Assembly: GCA_945957135.1 (NCBI GenBank)
Contig: CAMFLK010000007.1
Location: 1-38,654, forward strand
Length of the DNA: 38,654 bases
Direction of reading: 5' to 3'
Source: an uncultured Rhodospirillales bacterium
Lineage (GTDB): Bacteria; Pseudomonadota; Alphaproteobacteria; Acetobacterales; Acetobacteraceae
The first letter of the stretch is position 1, and every line of letters starts with the position of its first letter. Below are positions 16,901 to 25,923 of this stretch, in pieces. Both the position numbers and the translations under genes were made by a program. The notes beneath the pieces were generated by a model. That model saw nothing but the letters and a program-made list of their open reading frames with translations. It had not been told where the DNA came from and made no database searches.

Positions 16901-18436
16901 ATGAGAAAGAAGCTGCTTCGGACTTCCTGCCTGCTGGCGGCGGTGTTGGTGGGCGCGGCCTCGCCGCGGCCGAGCCAAGCCCAGGCACTGAAGGGCGGCA
17001 CGCTGCGCGTGGCGTTGCTGACGGATATCGTGAACTACGATCCGCAACAATTCTCCTCGGTGAATTTCCCGCTGATCAAGAATCTCTACGACAGCGTCAT
17101 CGAATACACGCCGGAGGGCAAGGCGGTTCCCAGCCTGGCAAGCGCCTGGACCATCGCCCCGGACGCGACCTCCGTCACCCTCACCCTGCGCCCCGAGCCA
17201 ACCTTCCAGAGCGGCGCGAAGCTGACCGCCGAGGCGGTGGCGGCCTCGCTCAAGAAGGCGGCCGATCCGAAGCTCGGCAAGAACCTGTATGCCACGATGA
17301 GCTTCGTGAAGGGCTGGGACGTCGTCGATCCCCACACCATCCGTCTCAATTTCACCGCGCCGGCGCCGGAGCGGCAGATCACCGACCTGCTGCAGTTCAT
17401 TTCGGTGATCGACCCCGCGGGGATTGACACGGTGGAGACCAAGCCGGCGGGAATTGGGCCCTATCAGCTTGCCGAGCGCGTGGTCGGGCAGCGCATTCGT
17501 CTCACCGCCAATCCGGGCTATTGGCGCAACGGCGAGCCGCTCTCGAAAGAGGCGCAGTTCACCATCTTCAGCGAAGACGCCGCCGCGACCGCGGCGCTGG
17601 AATCGGGTGCCACGGACATGATCTACGGCGGCACGGCGCGCAGCGCGGTGCGGCTGAAGAATGCCGGCTATTCCTTGATCCAGGGGCCGGGGCAGTTGGT
17701 GCAGGTGTTCCGCATCAACGCCACGCGCGGTCCGTTCCGCAACGAGAAATTCCGCCAGGCGTTCAACTACCTGATGGATCGGGCGAACATCCTTCGGCTC
17801 GGCTACAATGGCCTCGGCGAGCCGGTGGCGCTGCCCTGGGCCGCGGCGAGCCCCGCCTTCGACGCCTCCTACACCACGAAATACGCGCTCAATCTCGACA
17901 AGGCCAAGCAGCTCCTGTCCGAATCGGGACTGTCGGCGGCGGAGATGAGCAATTGGAAGCTGCTGACCAACTCGGGTGACGAACCCTCGGTGGTGATCAG
18001 CCAGCTCGTCCAGAGCACGCTCGCCAAGGTGGGCATCAAGATCGAGCTGGAAATGCGCTCGGGCAGCGACCTGGTGGATGCGATGCTCTCCGGCAAGTTC
18101 GATGCCACCTTCGGCGGTGTGGGCAATGTGCAGAAATTTCCCTCCCGCCTGACGACCAACAGCATCTACCGCACCACCAACAATCCCGTGCTCGGCAACC
18201 CCAACCCGTTCCCGGCTTATGTGGCGGCGATCGACCGGGTGAACAGCACGTTCGGCCCGGGCGCGGACGTGAAGGGCGCCTACGACAATCTCAACCAGGT
18301 GCTGGTAACCTCGGCCTTCGGCATTCCCACCAACACCTATGACGTGGCACTGCTGGTGGGGGCGAAGAATGTCGCCGGCTTCACCAAGGATATCGACAAT
18401 CTGCTGGTGCTGCGCACGGTCGGCTTCAAGCCTTGA
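16901..18436 (+). CDS. ABC transporter solute-binding protein, family 5 (peptide type)
   Basis: A 511-residue periplasmic receptor. It has a Sec signal peptide (positively charged MRKK, hydrophobic core, cleavage near AQA at 26-28) followed by LKGGTLRVALLTDIVNYDPQ, the usual mature start of the family. PEGKAVPSLASAWTIAPDA, GIGPYQLAERVVGQ and NPGYWRNGEPL are family landmarks. It begins 31 bases after the M81 gene and ends in a 4-base overlap with the fused ATPase gene. It belongs to the complete importer encoded by the next three genes. It is less like the two other family 5 receptors in this window than they are like each other. The ligand is probably a small peptide or peptide-like amide. 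Confidence 0.9.
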   Translation: MRKKLLRTSCLLAAVLVGAASPRPSQAQALKGGTLRVALLTDIVNYDPQQFSSVNFPLIKNLYDSVIEYTPEGKAVPSLASAWTIAPDATSVTLTLRPEPTFQSGAKLTAEAVAASLKKAADPKLGKNLYATMSFVKGWDVVDPHTIRLNFTAPAPERQITDLLQFISVIDPAGIDTVETKPAGIGPYQLAERVVGQRIRLTANPGYWRNGEPLSKEAQFTIFSEDAAATAALESGATDMIYGGTARSAVRLKNAGYSLIQGPGQLVQVFRINATRGPFRNEKFRQAFNYLMDRANILRLGYNGLGEPVALPWAAASPAFDASYTTKYALNLDKAKQLLSESGLSAAEMSNWKLLTNSGDEPSVVISQLVQSTLAKVGIKIELEMRSGSDLVDAMLSGKFDATFGGVGNVQKFPSRLTTNSIYRTTNNPVLGNPNPFPAYVAAIDRVNSTFGPGADVKGAYDNLNQVLVTSAFGIPTNTYDVALLVGAKNVAGFTKDIDNLLVLRTVGFKP

Positions 18437-20430
18437 CGCCGTCCGCCGACTCCCGCGCGCCGGTCCTGTCGGTGCGCGGGCTGACGGTGGGGTTTCCCGC
18501 CGGACGCCGCGTGGTCCAGGCGGTGCGCGGCATCGATCTCGACATCTTCGCCAACGAGATGGTGTGTGTGGTCGGCGAGTCCGGCTCGGGCAAGAGCGTG
18601 GCGGCGCTGGCCATTTGCGGGCTGCTGCCACCCAACGCCGTGCTGGGCGGAGCGATCCGATTGGGCGGCACGGACATCGCACATGCCGACGCCGCCACGC
18701 TGCGGCGCATCCGTGGCCGGGATGTGGGGTTCATATTCCAGGACCCGGCGACCACGCTGAACCCCGTGATGATGGTGGGGCGGCAGATCGCCGAGGCGCC
18801 GGTGGTGCATGGCCAGCTGGCCCCCGCCCAGGCCGGCGCGCGCGCGGTGGCGCTGCTGCGCGAGGTGGACATTCCCGATCCCGAAGGCCGGGTGCGGCAA
18901 TATCCGCATCAGTTCTCCGGCGGCATGCGGCAGCGTGCGGTGATCGCCATGGCCATGGCCGGCCGACCGCGGCTCATCATCGCCGACGAGCCGACCACCG
19001 CGCTGGATGTGACCGTGCAGGCGCAGGTGCTCGCCATGCTCAACCGCCGGCGGGTGGAGACCGGCGCGGCGGTGCTGCTGATCACCCATGATCTCGGCGT
19101 GGTGGCGGAGGTAGCGGATCGGGTGATGGTCACCTATGCCGGGCGCATCGTCGAATCCGGGCCTGTGGACGCCATCTTTCGCAACCCGCGCCACCCCTAC
19201 ACCCGCGCCCTGCTGCGCAGCATGCCACGCCTGGATGGCGACGACGCGCGGCTGGACCCCATTCCCGGCCAGCCGCCGACGCCGGCGGCACTCCCCTCGG
19301 GCTGCGCCTTCCGCCCCCGTTGCGCGATGAGCCGCGCCCGATGCGCACAGGACGATCCCGCCTTGCGTGCGACCGGGGTAGATCATCATGCCGCCTGTCA
19401 CTTCCTGGAGGAGATCGAAACCCTCCCGGCACCCGCCGCCACGGTCCGAGCACCCGACCAGGGTGGCGCGGCGCCGTTGCTCGACGTGCGCGACCTGCGC
19501 GTGCATTTCGCCCTGCGCAGCGGCCCGCTGCGTCGGCGGACCGGCGTGGTGCGCGCGGTGGATGGCGTGAGCCTGACGCTGCGCGCCGGCGAAACGCTTG
19601 GCCTGGTCGGCGAATCCGGCTGCGGTAAGACCACCACCGGCCGCGCCATCATGGGGCTGATCCGCGCCACCGGCGGCGAGGTGCGCGTGGACGGCCAAGA
19701 GATCACCGGATTTTCCCGCACCCGCCTGCGCGCCGTGCGCCGGCACATGCAATATGTGTTTCAAGACCCGTATTCCTCGCTCAACCCCGTGCGCACGGTG
19801 GCGGAGATCGTCGCCGAGCCGCTGCGCATCCACGGGTTGTTCGACGAGATGGGCGGCATGGCCCGCGTCGCCGAGCTGTTCGACCGGGTGGGCCTGTCGC
19901 GCAGCTTCATGAACCGCTACCCGCGCGAATTCTCCGGTGGCCAGAAGCAGCGCATCGGCATCGCCCGCGCGCTCGCCCTGCAGCCGCGCGTGCTGATCCT
20001 GGACGAGCCGGTGGCGGCGCTGGATGTCTCCATCCAGGCGCAGATCGTCAACCTGCTCCAGGACCTTCAGCAGCAGCTTGGCCTCGCCTATCTGTTCATC
20101 GCCCACGACCTCGCGGTGGTGCGCCACATTTCCGACCGGGTGGCGGTGATGTATCTCGGCCGGGTGGTGGAGGAGGCGGAGAAGGACACGCTGTACACCC
20201 GGCCCGCCCACCCCTACACGCAGTCCCTGCTCTCCGCCGCGCCGATCGCCGATCCCGCGTTGCGGGCGCGGCCGGGGCGCATCGTGCTGACGGGGGAAAT
20301 TCCCAACCCCGCGTCGCCGCCGCGCGGCTGCACCTTCCATCCCCGCTGCTTCCGGGCCAGCGAGATTTGCCGCACCGAGGCACCCCGCTTCGCCGGCGGC
20401 GTGGCCTGCCATCATCCCGGCGCGGCATGA
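18433..20430 (+). CDS. Fused dual-ATPase of a peptide-type ABC importer (DppD-DppF like)
   Basis: A 665-residue protein with two full ABC ATPase domains in one chain. Domain 1 has Walker A GESGSGKS (48-55), Q-loop FQDPATTLNP, signature FSGGMRQR and Walker B LIIADEPTTALD. Domain 2, from about residue 350, has GESGCGKTT, FQDPYSSLNP, FSGGQKQR and VLILDEPVAALD. Each half is followed by the C-terminal oligopeptide-transporter region with clustered cysteines (SGCAFRPRCAMSRARC; GCTFHPRCFRASEIC). The start is most likely TTG at 18433, forming a TTGA overlap with the upstream stop; a later start would remove the first beta strand before Walker A. In many bacteria these are two genes; the fusion supplies both ATP sites. 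Confidence 0.9.
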   Translation: MTPSADSRAPVLSVRGLTVGFPAGRRVVQAVRGIDLDIFANEMVCVVGESGSGKSVAALAICGLLPPNAVLGGAIRLGGTDIAHADAATLRRIRGRDVGFIFQDPATTLNPVMMVGRQIAEAPVVHGQLAPAQAGARAVALLREVDIPDPEGRVRQYPHQFSGGMRQRAVIAMAMAGRPRLIIADEPTTALDVTVQAQVLAMLNRRRVETGAAVLLITHDLGVVAEVADRVMVTYAGRIVESGPVDAIFRNPRHPYTRALLRSMPRLDGDDARLDPIPGQPPTPAALPSGCAFRPRCAMSRARCAQDDPALRATGVDHHAACHFLEEIETLPAPAATVRAPDQGGAAPLLDVRDLRVHFALRSGPLRRRTGVVRAVDGVSLTLRAGETLGLVGESGCGKTTTGRAIMGLIRATGGEVRVDGQEITGFSRTRLRAVRRHMQYVFQDPYSSLNPVRTVAEIVAEPLRIHGLFDEMGGMARVAELFDRVGLSRSFMNRYPREFSGGQKQRIGIARALALQPRVLILDEPVAALDVSIQAQIVNLLQDLQQQLGLAYLFIAHDLAVVRHISDRVAVMYLGRVVEEAEKDTLYTRPAHPYTQSLLSAAPIADPALRARPGRIVLTGEIPNPASPPRGCTFHPRCFRASEICRTEAPRFAGGVACHHPGAA

Positions 20431-21284
20431 AGCGCATCCTGAACGGCCTGCCGCGCCACAAGGGCGCCTGCCTGGGGATCGCCTTCCTCGGTGTTCTGGC
20501 GCTCGCGGCGTGCTTCGCCGGGCTGCTGGTCGATCCGTTGGCGCAGGATCTGGCAAGCGCGCTCGAAGGCCCTTCCGCCGAACATTGGTTCGGCACCGAC
20601 GAGCTGGGGCGCGACATCCTGGCGCGCGTGATCTATGGCGCGCGCACCTCGCTGCTCACCGCCGCCGGCGCGGTGGCGATCGCGGCGGCGCTGGGCATCC
20701 CCATCGGCCTTATCGCCGGCTATTTCGGCGGCTGGCGCGACACGGTGCTGATGCGCTTCGTCGATGTGCTGCTCGCGCTGCCGGGCATCCTGTTCGCCAT
20801 GGCGCTGATCGCCGTGCTCGGGCGCAGCCAGGCCACCGCGCTGGTGGCGGTCGGCCTCACGGGCATTCCCGGCTTCGCGCGGGTGACGCGGGCGGAGACG
20901 CTGGCGCTGCGCACACGCGAATTCGTGCTGGCGGTGGAAGCCTTCGGCGGCTCCTCCACCTATTCCATCTTCCGCACCGTGCTGCCCAATGCCTGGAGCC
21001 CCATCCTGGTGCAGACCGTGGTGCTCGCCGCGGTGGCGATTCTGCTCGAAGCCGCCTTGGCCTTTCTCGGCGTCGGCATCCCGCCGCCCACTCCGAGCTG
21101 GGGTGAGATGCTGCGTACCGGCAAGACCTATCTCTACGACTCCCCCAGCTACGCCGTGCTGCCCGGCCTGGTGCTGACGCTGACCATCCTGTCGCTGGAC
21201 GCGATCGGCCGCGCGCTGGCCAGCATATTGCGCGAGAGCGAGGGGCTGCACGACGCGCCGCTGGCCGAGGCGGGCGCACCATGA
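20427..21284 (+). CDS. ABC importer permease, DppC type
   Basis: A 285-residue inner-membrane permease of the binding-protein-dependent transport family. It has one N-terminal helix, the DppC-type periplasmic segment WFGTDELGRDILARVIYGARTS, then five more helices. The cytoplasmic coupling loop reads REFVLAVEAFGGSSTYSIFRTVLPNAWSPI, an EAA-type loop that contacts the ATPase. LAFLGVGIPPPTPSWGEML is a DppC hallmark. It starts by a 4-base overlap (ATGA) with the ATPase gene and ends the same way on the DppB-like gene, so stoichiometric translation is likely. Confidence 0.92.
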   Translation: MKRILNGLPRHKGACLGIAFLGVLALAACFAGLLVDPLAQDLASALEGPSAEHWFGTDELGRDILARVIYGARTSLLTAAGAVAIAAALGIPIGLIAGYFGGWRDTVLMRFVDVLLALPGILFAMALIAVLGRSQATALVAVGLTGIPGFARVTRAETLALRTREFVLAVEAFGGSSTYSIFRTVLPNAWSPILVQTVVLAAVAILLEAALAFLGVGIPPPTPSWGEMLRTGKTYLYDSPSYAVLPGLVLTLTILSLDAIGRALASILRESEGLHDAPLAEAGAP

Positions 21285-22231
21285 TCGGCTTCATCCTGCG
21301 CCGCCTCGCCGAACTCGTCCCGGTGGTGCTGATCGCCTCCATCGGCATCTGGGGCATCATCTACGCGGTGCCCGGCGGCCCGGTGGGGGCGCTGGTGGGC
21401 GAGAATGCCACCCCCGAACAGATCCAGGCGGTGACGGCGGAGTTGGGGCTCGACCGGCCGATCCTGGTGCAATACGTGGACTGGCTGCGCCACGCGCTGG
21501 GCGGCGATCTCGGCACCTCCCTGCAAAGCCGTGAGCCCGTGGCAAAGCTGATCGGCCAATGCCTGCCGGCGACCGTGCAGCTCGGCATCGCCGCCATCCT
21601 CATCGGGCTGCTGCTGGGCCTGCCCGTGGCCGTGGCCAGCGCCATGGCGCCCGGCAGCTGGCTGGATCGCGCGCTGGCGGGGTGGAGCGCTCTGGCGCTG
21701 GGCGTGCCGACCTTCTGGCTGGGCATTCTGTTCATCCTGTTCTTCGCGGTGCAGCTGCAATGGCTGCCCTCCGCCTCCTCCTACGTGCCGTTCTGGCAGT
21801 CGCCGGGTGCCATGATCGCCAATGTCGTGCTGCCCGCGAGCACGCTGGGCATCTACGTCTCCGGCATCTTCGCCCGCTTCCTGCGCGCCTCGCTGCTGGG
21901 CGAGCTGCGGGCGGACTACGTGCGCACCGCCCGCTCCAAAGGGCTGCGCGAGCGCGACATCGTCACCCGCCACGTGCTGCGCAACGCCATGCTGCCCTTC
22001 ATCACCGTGGTGGGGCTGATGATGGCGAGTTTCATCGGCGGCGCGCTGGTGACGGAGGCGGTGTTCACCTATCCCGGCATGGGGCGGCTGATGATCCAGG
22101 CCATCGCCACGCGCGACTATCCGCTGCTCCAGGGCAGCATCCTCGTCGTGCTGGTGATCTACGTGGTGATCAACCTCGCGGTGGACGTGCTGTATGTCTG
22201 GGTCGATCCGCGCCTGGACTACGGCGCGTGA
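21281..22231 (+). CDS. ABC importer permease, DppB type
   Basis: A 316-residue permease with the DppB pattern: N-terminal helix (FILRRLAELVPVVLIASIG), a periplasmic region containing LGLDRPILVQYVDWL and GGDLGTSLQSREPV, then five helices. The coupling loop is DYVRTARSKGLRERDIVTRH followed by VLRNAMLPFITVVG. The C-terminal VDPRLDYGA is typical of DppB. It overlaps the DppC-like gene by ATGA and ends in a GTGA overlap with the IclR gene, showing that the regulator is part of the transport operon. Confidence 0.92.
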   Translation: MIGFILRRLAELVPVVLIASIGIWGIIYAVPGGPVGALVGENATPEQIQAVTAELGLDRPILVQYVDWLRHALGGDLGTSLQSREPVAKLIGQCLPATVQLGIAAILIGLLLGLPVAVASAMAPGSWLDRALAGWSALALGVPTFWLGILFILFFAVQLQWLPSASSYVPFWQSPGAMIANVVLPASTLGIYVSGIFARFLRASLLGELRADYVRTARSKGLRERDIVTRHVLRNAMLPFITVVGLMMASFIGGALVTEAVFTYPGMGRLMIQAIATRDYPLLQGSILVVLVIYVVINLAVDVLYVWVDPRLDYGA

Positions 22232-22983
22232 GTCTGGACGCGCGCTACGTCGTCAAGCCCGTGCGCAAGGCGCTCCAGTTGCTCGACGAGCTGGCCTCGG
22301 CCGCCGCGCCGCTCACCCTCTCGGAACTCGCCGACCGCACCGGCCTGCCGAAGACCACCGCCTTCCGCTATCTCTACACGCTGCGCGCGGCCCGGCTGGT
22401 GGTGGATAGCGAGGACGGCGAGGCCTATGCGGTGGGGCCGCGCCTGGCCGCGGCCGCCGCGCCCGACGACGGCATCGCCCGGCTGAAGGAAGCGGCGCTG
22501 CCGGAAATGCGCAGGCTGCAGCATCGCTTCAACGAAACCGTCAACCTCGCCGTGGTCGAACGCGGCGCCGTGGTCTATGTCGCCATGGTCGGCAGCACCC
22601 GTTCGCTGCGCATGGAGGCGGCGATCGGCGCGCGCGACCCGCTGCACTCCACCAGCCTCGGCAAGGCCATCCTCGCCGCGCGCGAGCCGGCGGACCGGCT
22701 GCGCGGCCTGCCGCCGCGCCTGCCCCGCCGCACGGCGATGACGCTGACCAGCCGCCCCGCGCTGCAGGAAGACCTCGCCCGCGCCGCGGAACGCGGCTTC
22801 GCCACCGACCTGCAGGAGAACGAGCTGGGGGCGCATTGCGTCGCCGCCTGCATCCCCAGCGCCGAGCTCGCGGCGGCGCTGAGCATCTCGGGGCCGGTGC
22901 AGCGCCTGCCGCGGGACGCGTTGGACCGCTGCGGGTTGGCGCTGATCCGCGCGGCGATCGCCATCGGCACGCGCATGCGTTGA
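22228..22983 (+). CDS. IclR-family transcriptional regulator
   Basis: A 251-residue DNA-binding regulator. Residues about 8-70 form the winged helix-turn-helix (VRKALQLLDELASAAAPLTL, LSELADRTGLPKTTAFRYLYTL). The C-terminal effector domain includes ETVNLAVVERGAVVYVAMVGS, HSTSLGKAILAA and AHCVAACIPS. The start is GTG at 22228, in a GTGA overlap with the permease stop. As last gene of the aminotransferase-M81-ABC operon it is well placed to sense the imported compound or a product and control the operon; IclR members act as repressors or activators, and the sequence does not say which. Confidence 0.9.
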   Translation: MSLDARYVVKPVRKALQLLDELASAAAPLTLSELADRTGLPKTTAFRYLYTLRAARLVVDSEDGEAYAVGPRLAAAAAPDDGIARLKEAALPEMRRLQHRFNETVNLAVVERGAVVYVAMVGSTRSLRMEAAIGARDPLHSTSLGKAILAAREPADRLRGLPPRLPRRTAMTLTSRPALQEDLARAAERGFATDLQENELGAHCVAACIPSAELAAALSISGPVQRLPRDALDRCGLALIRAAIAIGTRMR

Positions 22984-23038
22984 TCCCGTCCGGGTGGCGG
23001 AGTGAAATGAACCACGCACCGAGCAACGGAACCAACCC

Positions 23039-25024
23039 ATGACCGACACGCTGCGCTGGGGCATCCTGGGAACCGGGCGGATCGCGCAGAGTTTCGCGGC
23101 GGCACTCGCGCACAGCCGCACGGGCCGCCTCGTCGCCGTCGCCAGCCGCGGCACCGCGCATGGCGGCGCGTTCGGCGATGCGCGGCGGGTGACGGGCTAC
23201 CAGGCGCTGCTGGACGCGCCCGATATCGACGCGGTGTACATCGCCACGCCGCATCCGGCGCATGCGGAGTGGGCGATCAAGGCGGCGCGCGCGGGCAAGC
23301 ACGTCCTGTGCGAGAAGCCGATCGGCATGAACGCCGCGGAGGCCGCCGCCATCATCGACGCGGCGCGGCGGCACGGCGTGTTCCTGATGGAAGCCTTCAT
23401 GTATCGCGCCCATCCGCAAACCGCGAAGCTGGTGGAACTGCTGCGCGCCGGCGAGATCGGCGAAATCCGCATGATCCAGGCCAGCTTCGGCTACGCCAAG
23501 CCGTTCGACGCCGAAGCGCGGCAATATGCGCAGGCGCTCGGTGGCGGCGGCATTCTCGACGTGGGGTGCTACCCCGTCTCCTTCGCGCGGCTGGTGGCCG
23601 GCGTGGCCGCCGGGCAGGATTTCGCCGACCCGGTGAAGGTGACGGCCGCCGGCCATCTCGGCGCCACCGGCGTGGATGAATGGACGGCCGCCACCCTGGC
23701 CTTTCCCGGCGGGCTGATCGCCGAGGTCTCCACCGCCGTGGGCGTGGCGTTGGAGAACGTGGCCCGCATCTTCGGCACCACCGGGCGGATCGACATCGCC
23801 TCGCCGTGGTTCTGCTCGGGCCGCGAGGGCGGCCACAGCACCATCACCATTCACCGCCCCGGCGAGGTGCCGCGCGAGATCGCGGTGGAAACGCCGGACT
23901 GGCTCTATGCCATCGAGGCCGATGCGGTGTCCCAATATCTGGCTGACGGCCAGGCGACGGCGCCCGCGCCGAGCTGGGCGGACACGCTGGGCAACATGCG
24001 GGCGCTCGATGCCTGGCGGGACGCGATCGGCCTTGTGTACGACTGCGAGAAGCCCGGCGCCCGCGGCCTCACGCTGGCCGGCGAGCGGCTCACCCGGCCG
24101 GCGCGTTCGGCCATGCCGATGCTGTCGCTGCCGGACGTTCCGCAGCCGGCCTCGCAGATCGCCCTCGGCACCGTCGGCGTCACCACCCATCGCGATGCCT
24201 GCGTGCTGTTCGATGCCTTCTTCGAGGCCGGCGGGACCACCTTCGACACCGCCGCCCATTACGGCGCCGGCCGTTCCGACCGGCTGCTCGGCGACTGGAT
24301 GCGCGATCGCGGGGTGCGCGGCCAGGTCGTGGTGATCGGCAAGGGCGCGCATTCGCCCAACTGCTTCCCCGAAGCGGTGACCAGCCAGCTGCACGAAAGC
24401 CTGGAGCGGCTGAAGACCGACCGCATCGACGTCTATTTCCTCCATCGCGACAATCCCGACGTGCCCGTCGGCGAGTTCGTCGATGTGCTGGACGAACATG
24501 TCCGCGCCGGGCGCATCCGCATCTTCGGCGGCTCCAACTGGACCACGGAGCGCATCGACGCCGCCAATGCCTACGCCGCCGCGCATGGCCGCGCGGCGTT
24601 CCGGGCACTCTCCAACCAGTTCAGCCTGGCGGAGATGATCGTGCCGGTCTGGCCCGGCTGCCTCGGCGCCGGCGATGCCGCCAGCATCGCCTGGCTGCGG
24701 CACACCGGCACGGCGCTGTTCGCGTGGTCGGCCCAGGCGCGCGGCTTCTTCACCCCGCGCGCCGACGACCCGCGCCTGCAGGACAAGCTGCTGGTGGACA
24801 GCTTCTTCAACGCCGCCAATTTCGGCCGCCGCGCCCGCGCCGGCGAGCTGGCCGCGCGCAAGGGCACCACCATGGCGGCGATCGCGCTGGCCTACACGCT
24901 GGCGCAGGACTTCACCCTGCTGCCGCTGATCGGGCCGGTGACGCTGGACGAGCTGCGCACGTCGCTAACGGTGCTGGACACAAGGCTGACGCCGGCCGAG
25001 GCGGAGTGGCTGCGCGACGGCTGA
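23039..25024 (+). CDS. Fusion of Gfo/Idh/MocA oxidoreductase with an aldo/keto reductase
   Basis: A 661-residue two-enzyme chain. Residues 1 to about 340 are a Gfo/Idh/MocA sugar-type dehydrogenase: Rossmann motif GILGTGRIAQSF, YIATPHPAHAEWAIKAARAG, CEKPIGMN with the conserved catalytic-region EKP, and GGGILDVGCYPVSFARL. From about residue 360 an aldo/keto reductase follows: TFDTAAHYGAG supplies the Asp and Tyr, VVVIGKGAH the Lys and VYFLHRDNP the His of the AKR tetrad, and RIFGGSNWT the family strand. Both active sites look intact. The reading frame is continuous without sign of frameshift. Both modules use NAD(P)(H), so the chain could carry out successive or opposing redox steps on a sugar or cyclitol. 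It starts 55 bases after the IclR gene. Confidence 0.9.
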   Translation: MTDTLRWGILGTGRIAQSFAAALAHSRTGRLVAVASRGTAHGGAFGDARRVTGYQALLDAPDIDAVYIATPHPAHAEWAIKAARAGKHVLCEKPIGMNAAEAAAIIDAARRHGVFLMEAFMYRAHPQTAKLVELLRAGEIGEIRMIQASFGYAKPFDAEARQYAQALGGGGILDVGCYPVSFARLVAGVAAGQDFADPVKVTAAGHLGATGVDEWTAATLAFPGGLIAEVSTAVGVALENVARIFGTTGRIDIASPWFCSGREGGHSTITIHRPGEVPREIAVETPDWLYAIEADAVSQYLADGQATAPAPSWADTLGNMRALDAWRDAIGLVYDCEKPGARGLTLAGERLTRPARSAMPMLSLPDVPQPASQIALGTVGVTTHRDACVLFDAFFEAGGTTFDTAAHYGAGRSDRLLGDWMRDRGVRGQVVVIGKGAHSPNCFPEAVTSQLHESLERLKTDRIDVYFLHRDNPDVPVGEFVDVLDEHVRAGRIRIFGGSNWTTERIDAANAYAAAHGRAAFRALSNQFSLAEMIVPVWPGCLGAGDAASIAWLRHTGTALFAWSAQARGFFTPRADDPRLQDKLLVDSFFNAANFGRRARAGELAARKGTTMAAIALAYTLAQDFTLLPLIGPVTLDELRTSLTVLDTRLTPAEAEWLRDG

Positions 25025-25058
25025 CCCGCCAGCTCCGTTCCATATCGAGGAAGGTCTG

Positions 25059-25066
25059 GTCTAGAC
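25059..25066. promoter_or_regulatory. Possible operator palindrome before the second IclR gene
   Basis: The 146-base space before the second IclR gene contains GTCTAGAC, an 8-base perfect palindrome inside a looser one, TGGTCTAGACACCA (25057-25070). Its position about 105 bases before the IclR start would suit autoregulation. Such short palindromes also occur by chance. No clear -35/-10 pair was found around it. Confidence 0.25.
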
Positions 25067-25170
25067 ACCAAGCGGGGTTTCGCCGGCGTCTGAAATCCTA
25101 TTGCTGGCCGCCGGCAAATCGAGCCATGCTGCCGCAGCGAAGACGCGCAGGGCGCGTTCCTGAATATGGG

Positions 25171-25923
25171 ATGAACATGGCCGTCCGCATCCAGTCCATC
25201 GCCCGGGGTGTCGATCTGCTGGAGGCGATGGCGGACGGCCAGTGGCACCTGCTGCGCGACCTCGCCCGCAAGGTGGGCCTCGCGAAGACCACCACCTTCA
25301 ACCTCGTCACGGCGCTGGCGCAGACCGGGCTGGCCGAGCACGACCCCTCGGTGGGCGCCTACCGGCTGGGCCTGCGGCTGGTGGAATACGGGCGCGCGGT
25401 GGAACGCCGGCTCGACCTGGTGGAACCGCTGCGCCCGGTGCTGACCACGCTGTGCGCCGACAGCAACGAGACGGTGAACCTCGCGGTGCCCCGCGCGCTG
25501 GACGTGCTGATCGTGGAAAGCCTGGAAGGGCGGCAGAACGTGCGCGTCACCTCCTATGCCGGCACGCGCGCGGCCTATCACTGCACCGCCGTGGGCCGCG
25601 CCATCCTGGCCCATAAGCCGCCGGCCGAACGCCAGGCGCTGCTTGCCATGAAGCTCAGCGCCCCCACCCGGCACACCGTCACCGACCCCGTGGCCCTGGA
25701 AGCGATGCTGGAACGGGTGCGCGGCGACGGCTACGCGCTGGAGCAGCAGGAAAACGAGGAAGGCGCCAGCTGCGTCGCCGTGCCCGTGCTGGGCGAGGGC
25801 GGCCGGGTGGTCGGGGCGGTGAGCATCGCCGGCCCCGCGGGCCGCATGGACGCGCCGCGCGTCGCCCAGCTCGCCTCGCTGCTGCGGCGCCGGCTGGCGG
25901 TGCCGGTGAGGCAGGCGGCGTGA
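25171..25923 (+). CDS. IclR-family transcriptional regulator (second)
   Basis: A 250-residue IclR protein. The N-terminal helix-turn-helix is SIARGVDLLEAMADGQWHLL then LARKVGLAKTTTFNLVTAL. The effector domain has ETVNLAVPRALDVLIVESLE, YHCTAVGRAILAH and GASCVAVPVLGEGGRVVGAV, with the usual E-(3-4)-G-(1-2)-C-(1)-A-(1)-P run. The start may be ATG 25171 or ATG 25177; the latter has GGGA five bases before it. It is only moderately like the IclR protein at 22228, so they probably answer different ligands. It lies after the fusion oxidoreductase and before the lone binding-protein gene, either of which it could control. Repeat copy B begins 15 bases after its stop. Confidence 0.9.
   Translation: MNMAVRIQSIARGVDLLEAMADGQWHLLRDLARKVGLAKTTTFNLVTALAQTGLAEHDPSVGAYRLGLRLVEYGRAVERRLDLVEPLRPVLTTLCADSNETVNLAVPRALDVLIVESLEGRQNVRVTSYAGTRAAYHCTAVGRAILAHKPPAERQALLAMKLSAPTRHTVTDPVALEAMLERVRGDGYALEQQENEEGASCVAVPVLGEGGRVVGAVSIAGPAGRMDAPRVAQLASLLRRRLAVPVRQAA

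Noticed and set aside
18337..20556. 739-residue minus-strand open frame opposite the fused ATPase
   Set aside because: Low-complexity translation antisense to a clear ABC ATPase with complete motifs; spans gene boundaries of the real operon.
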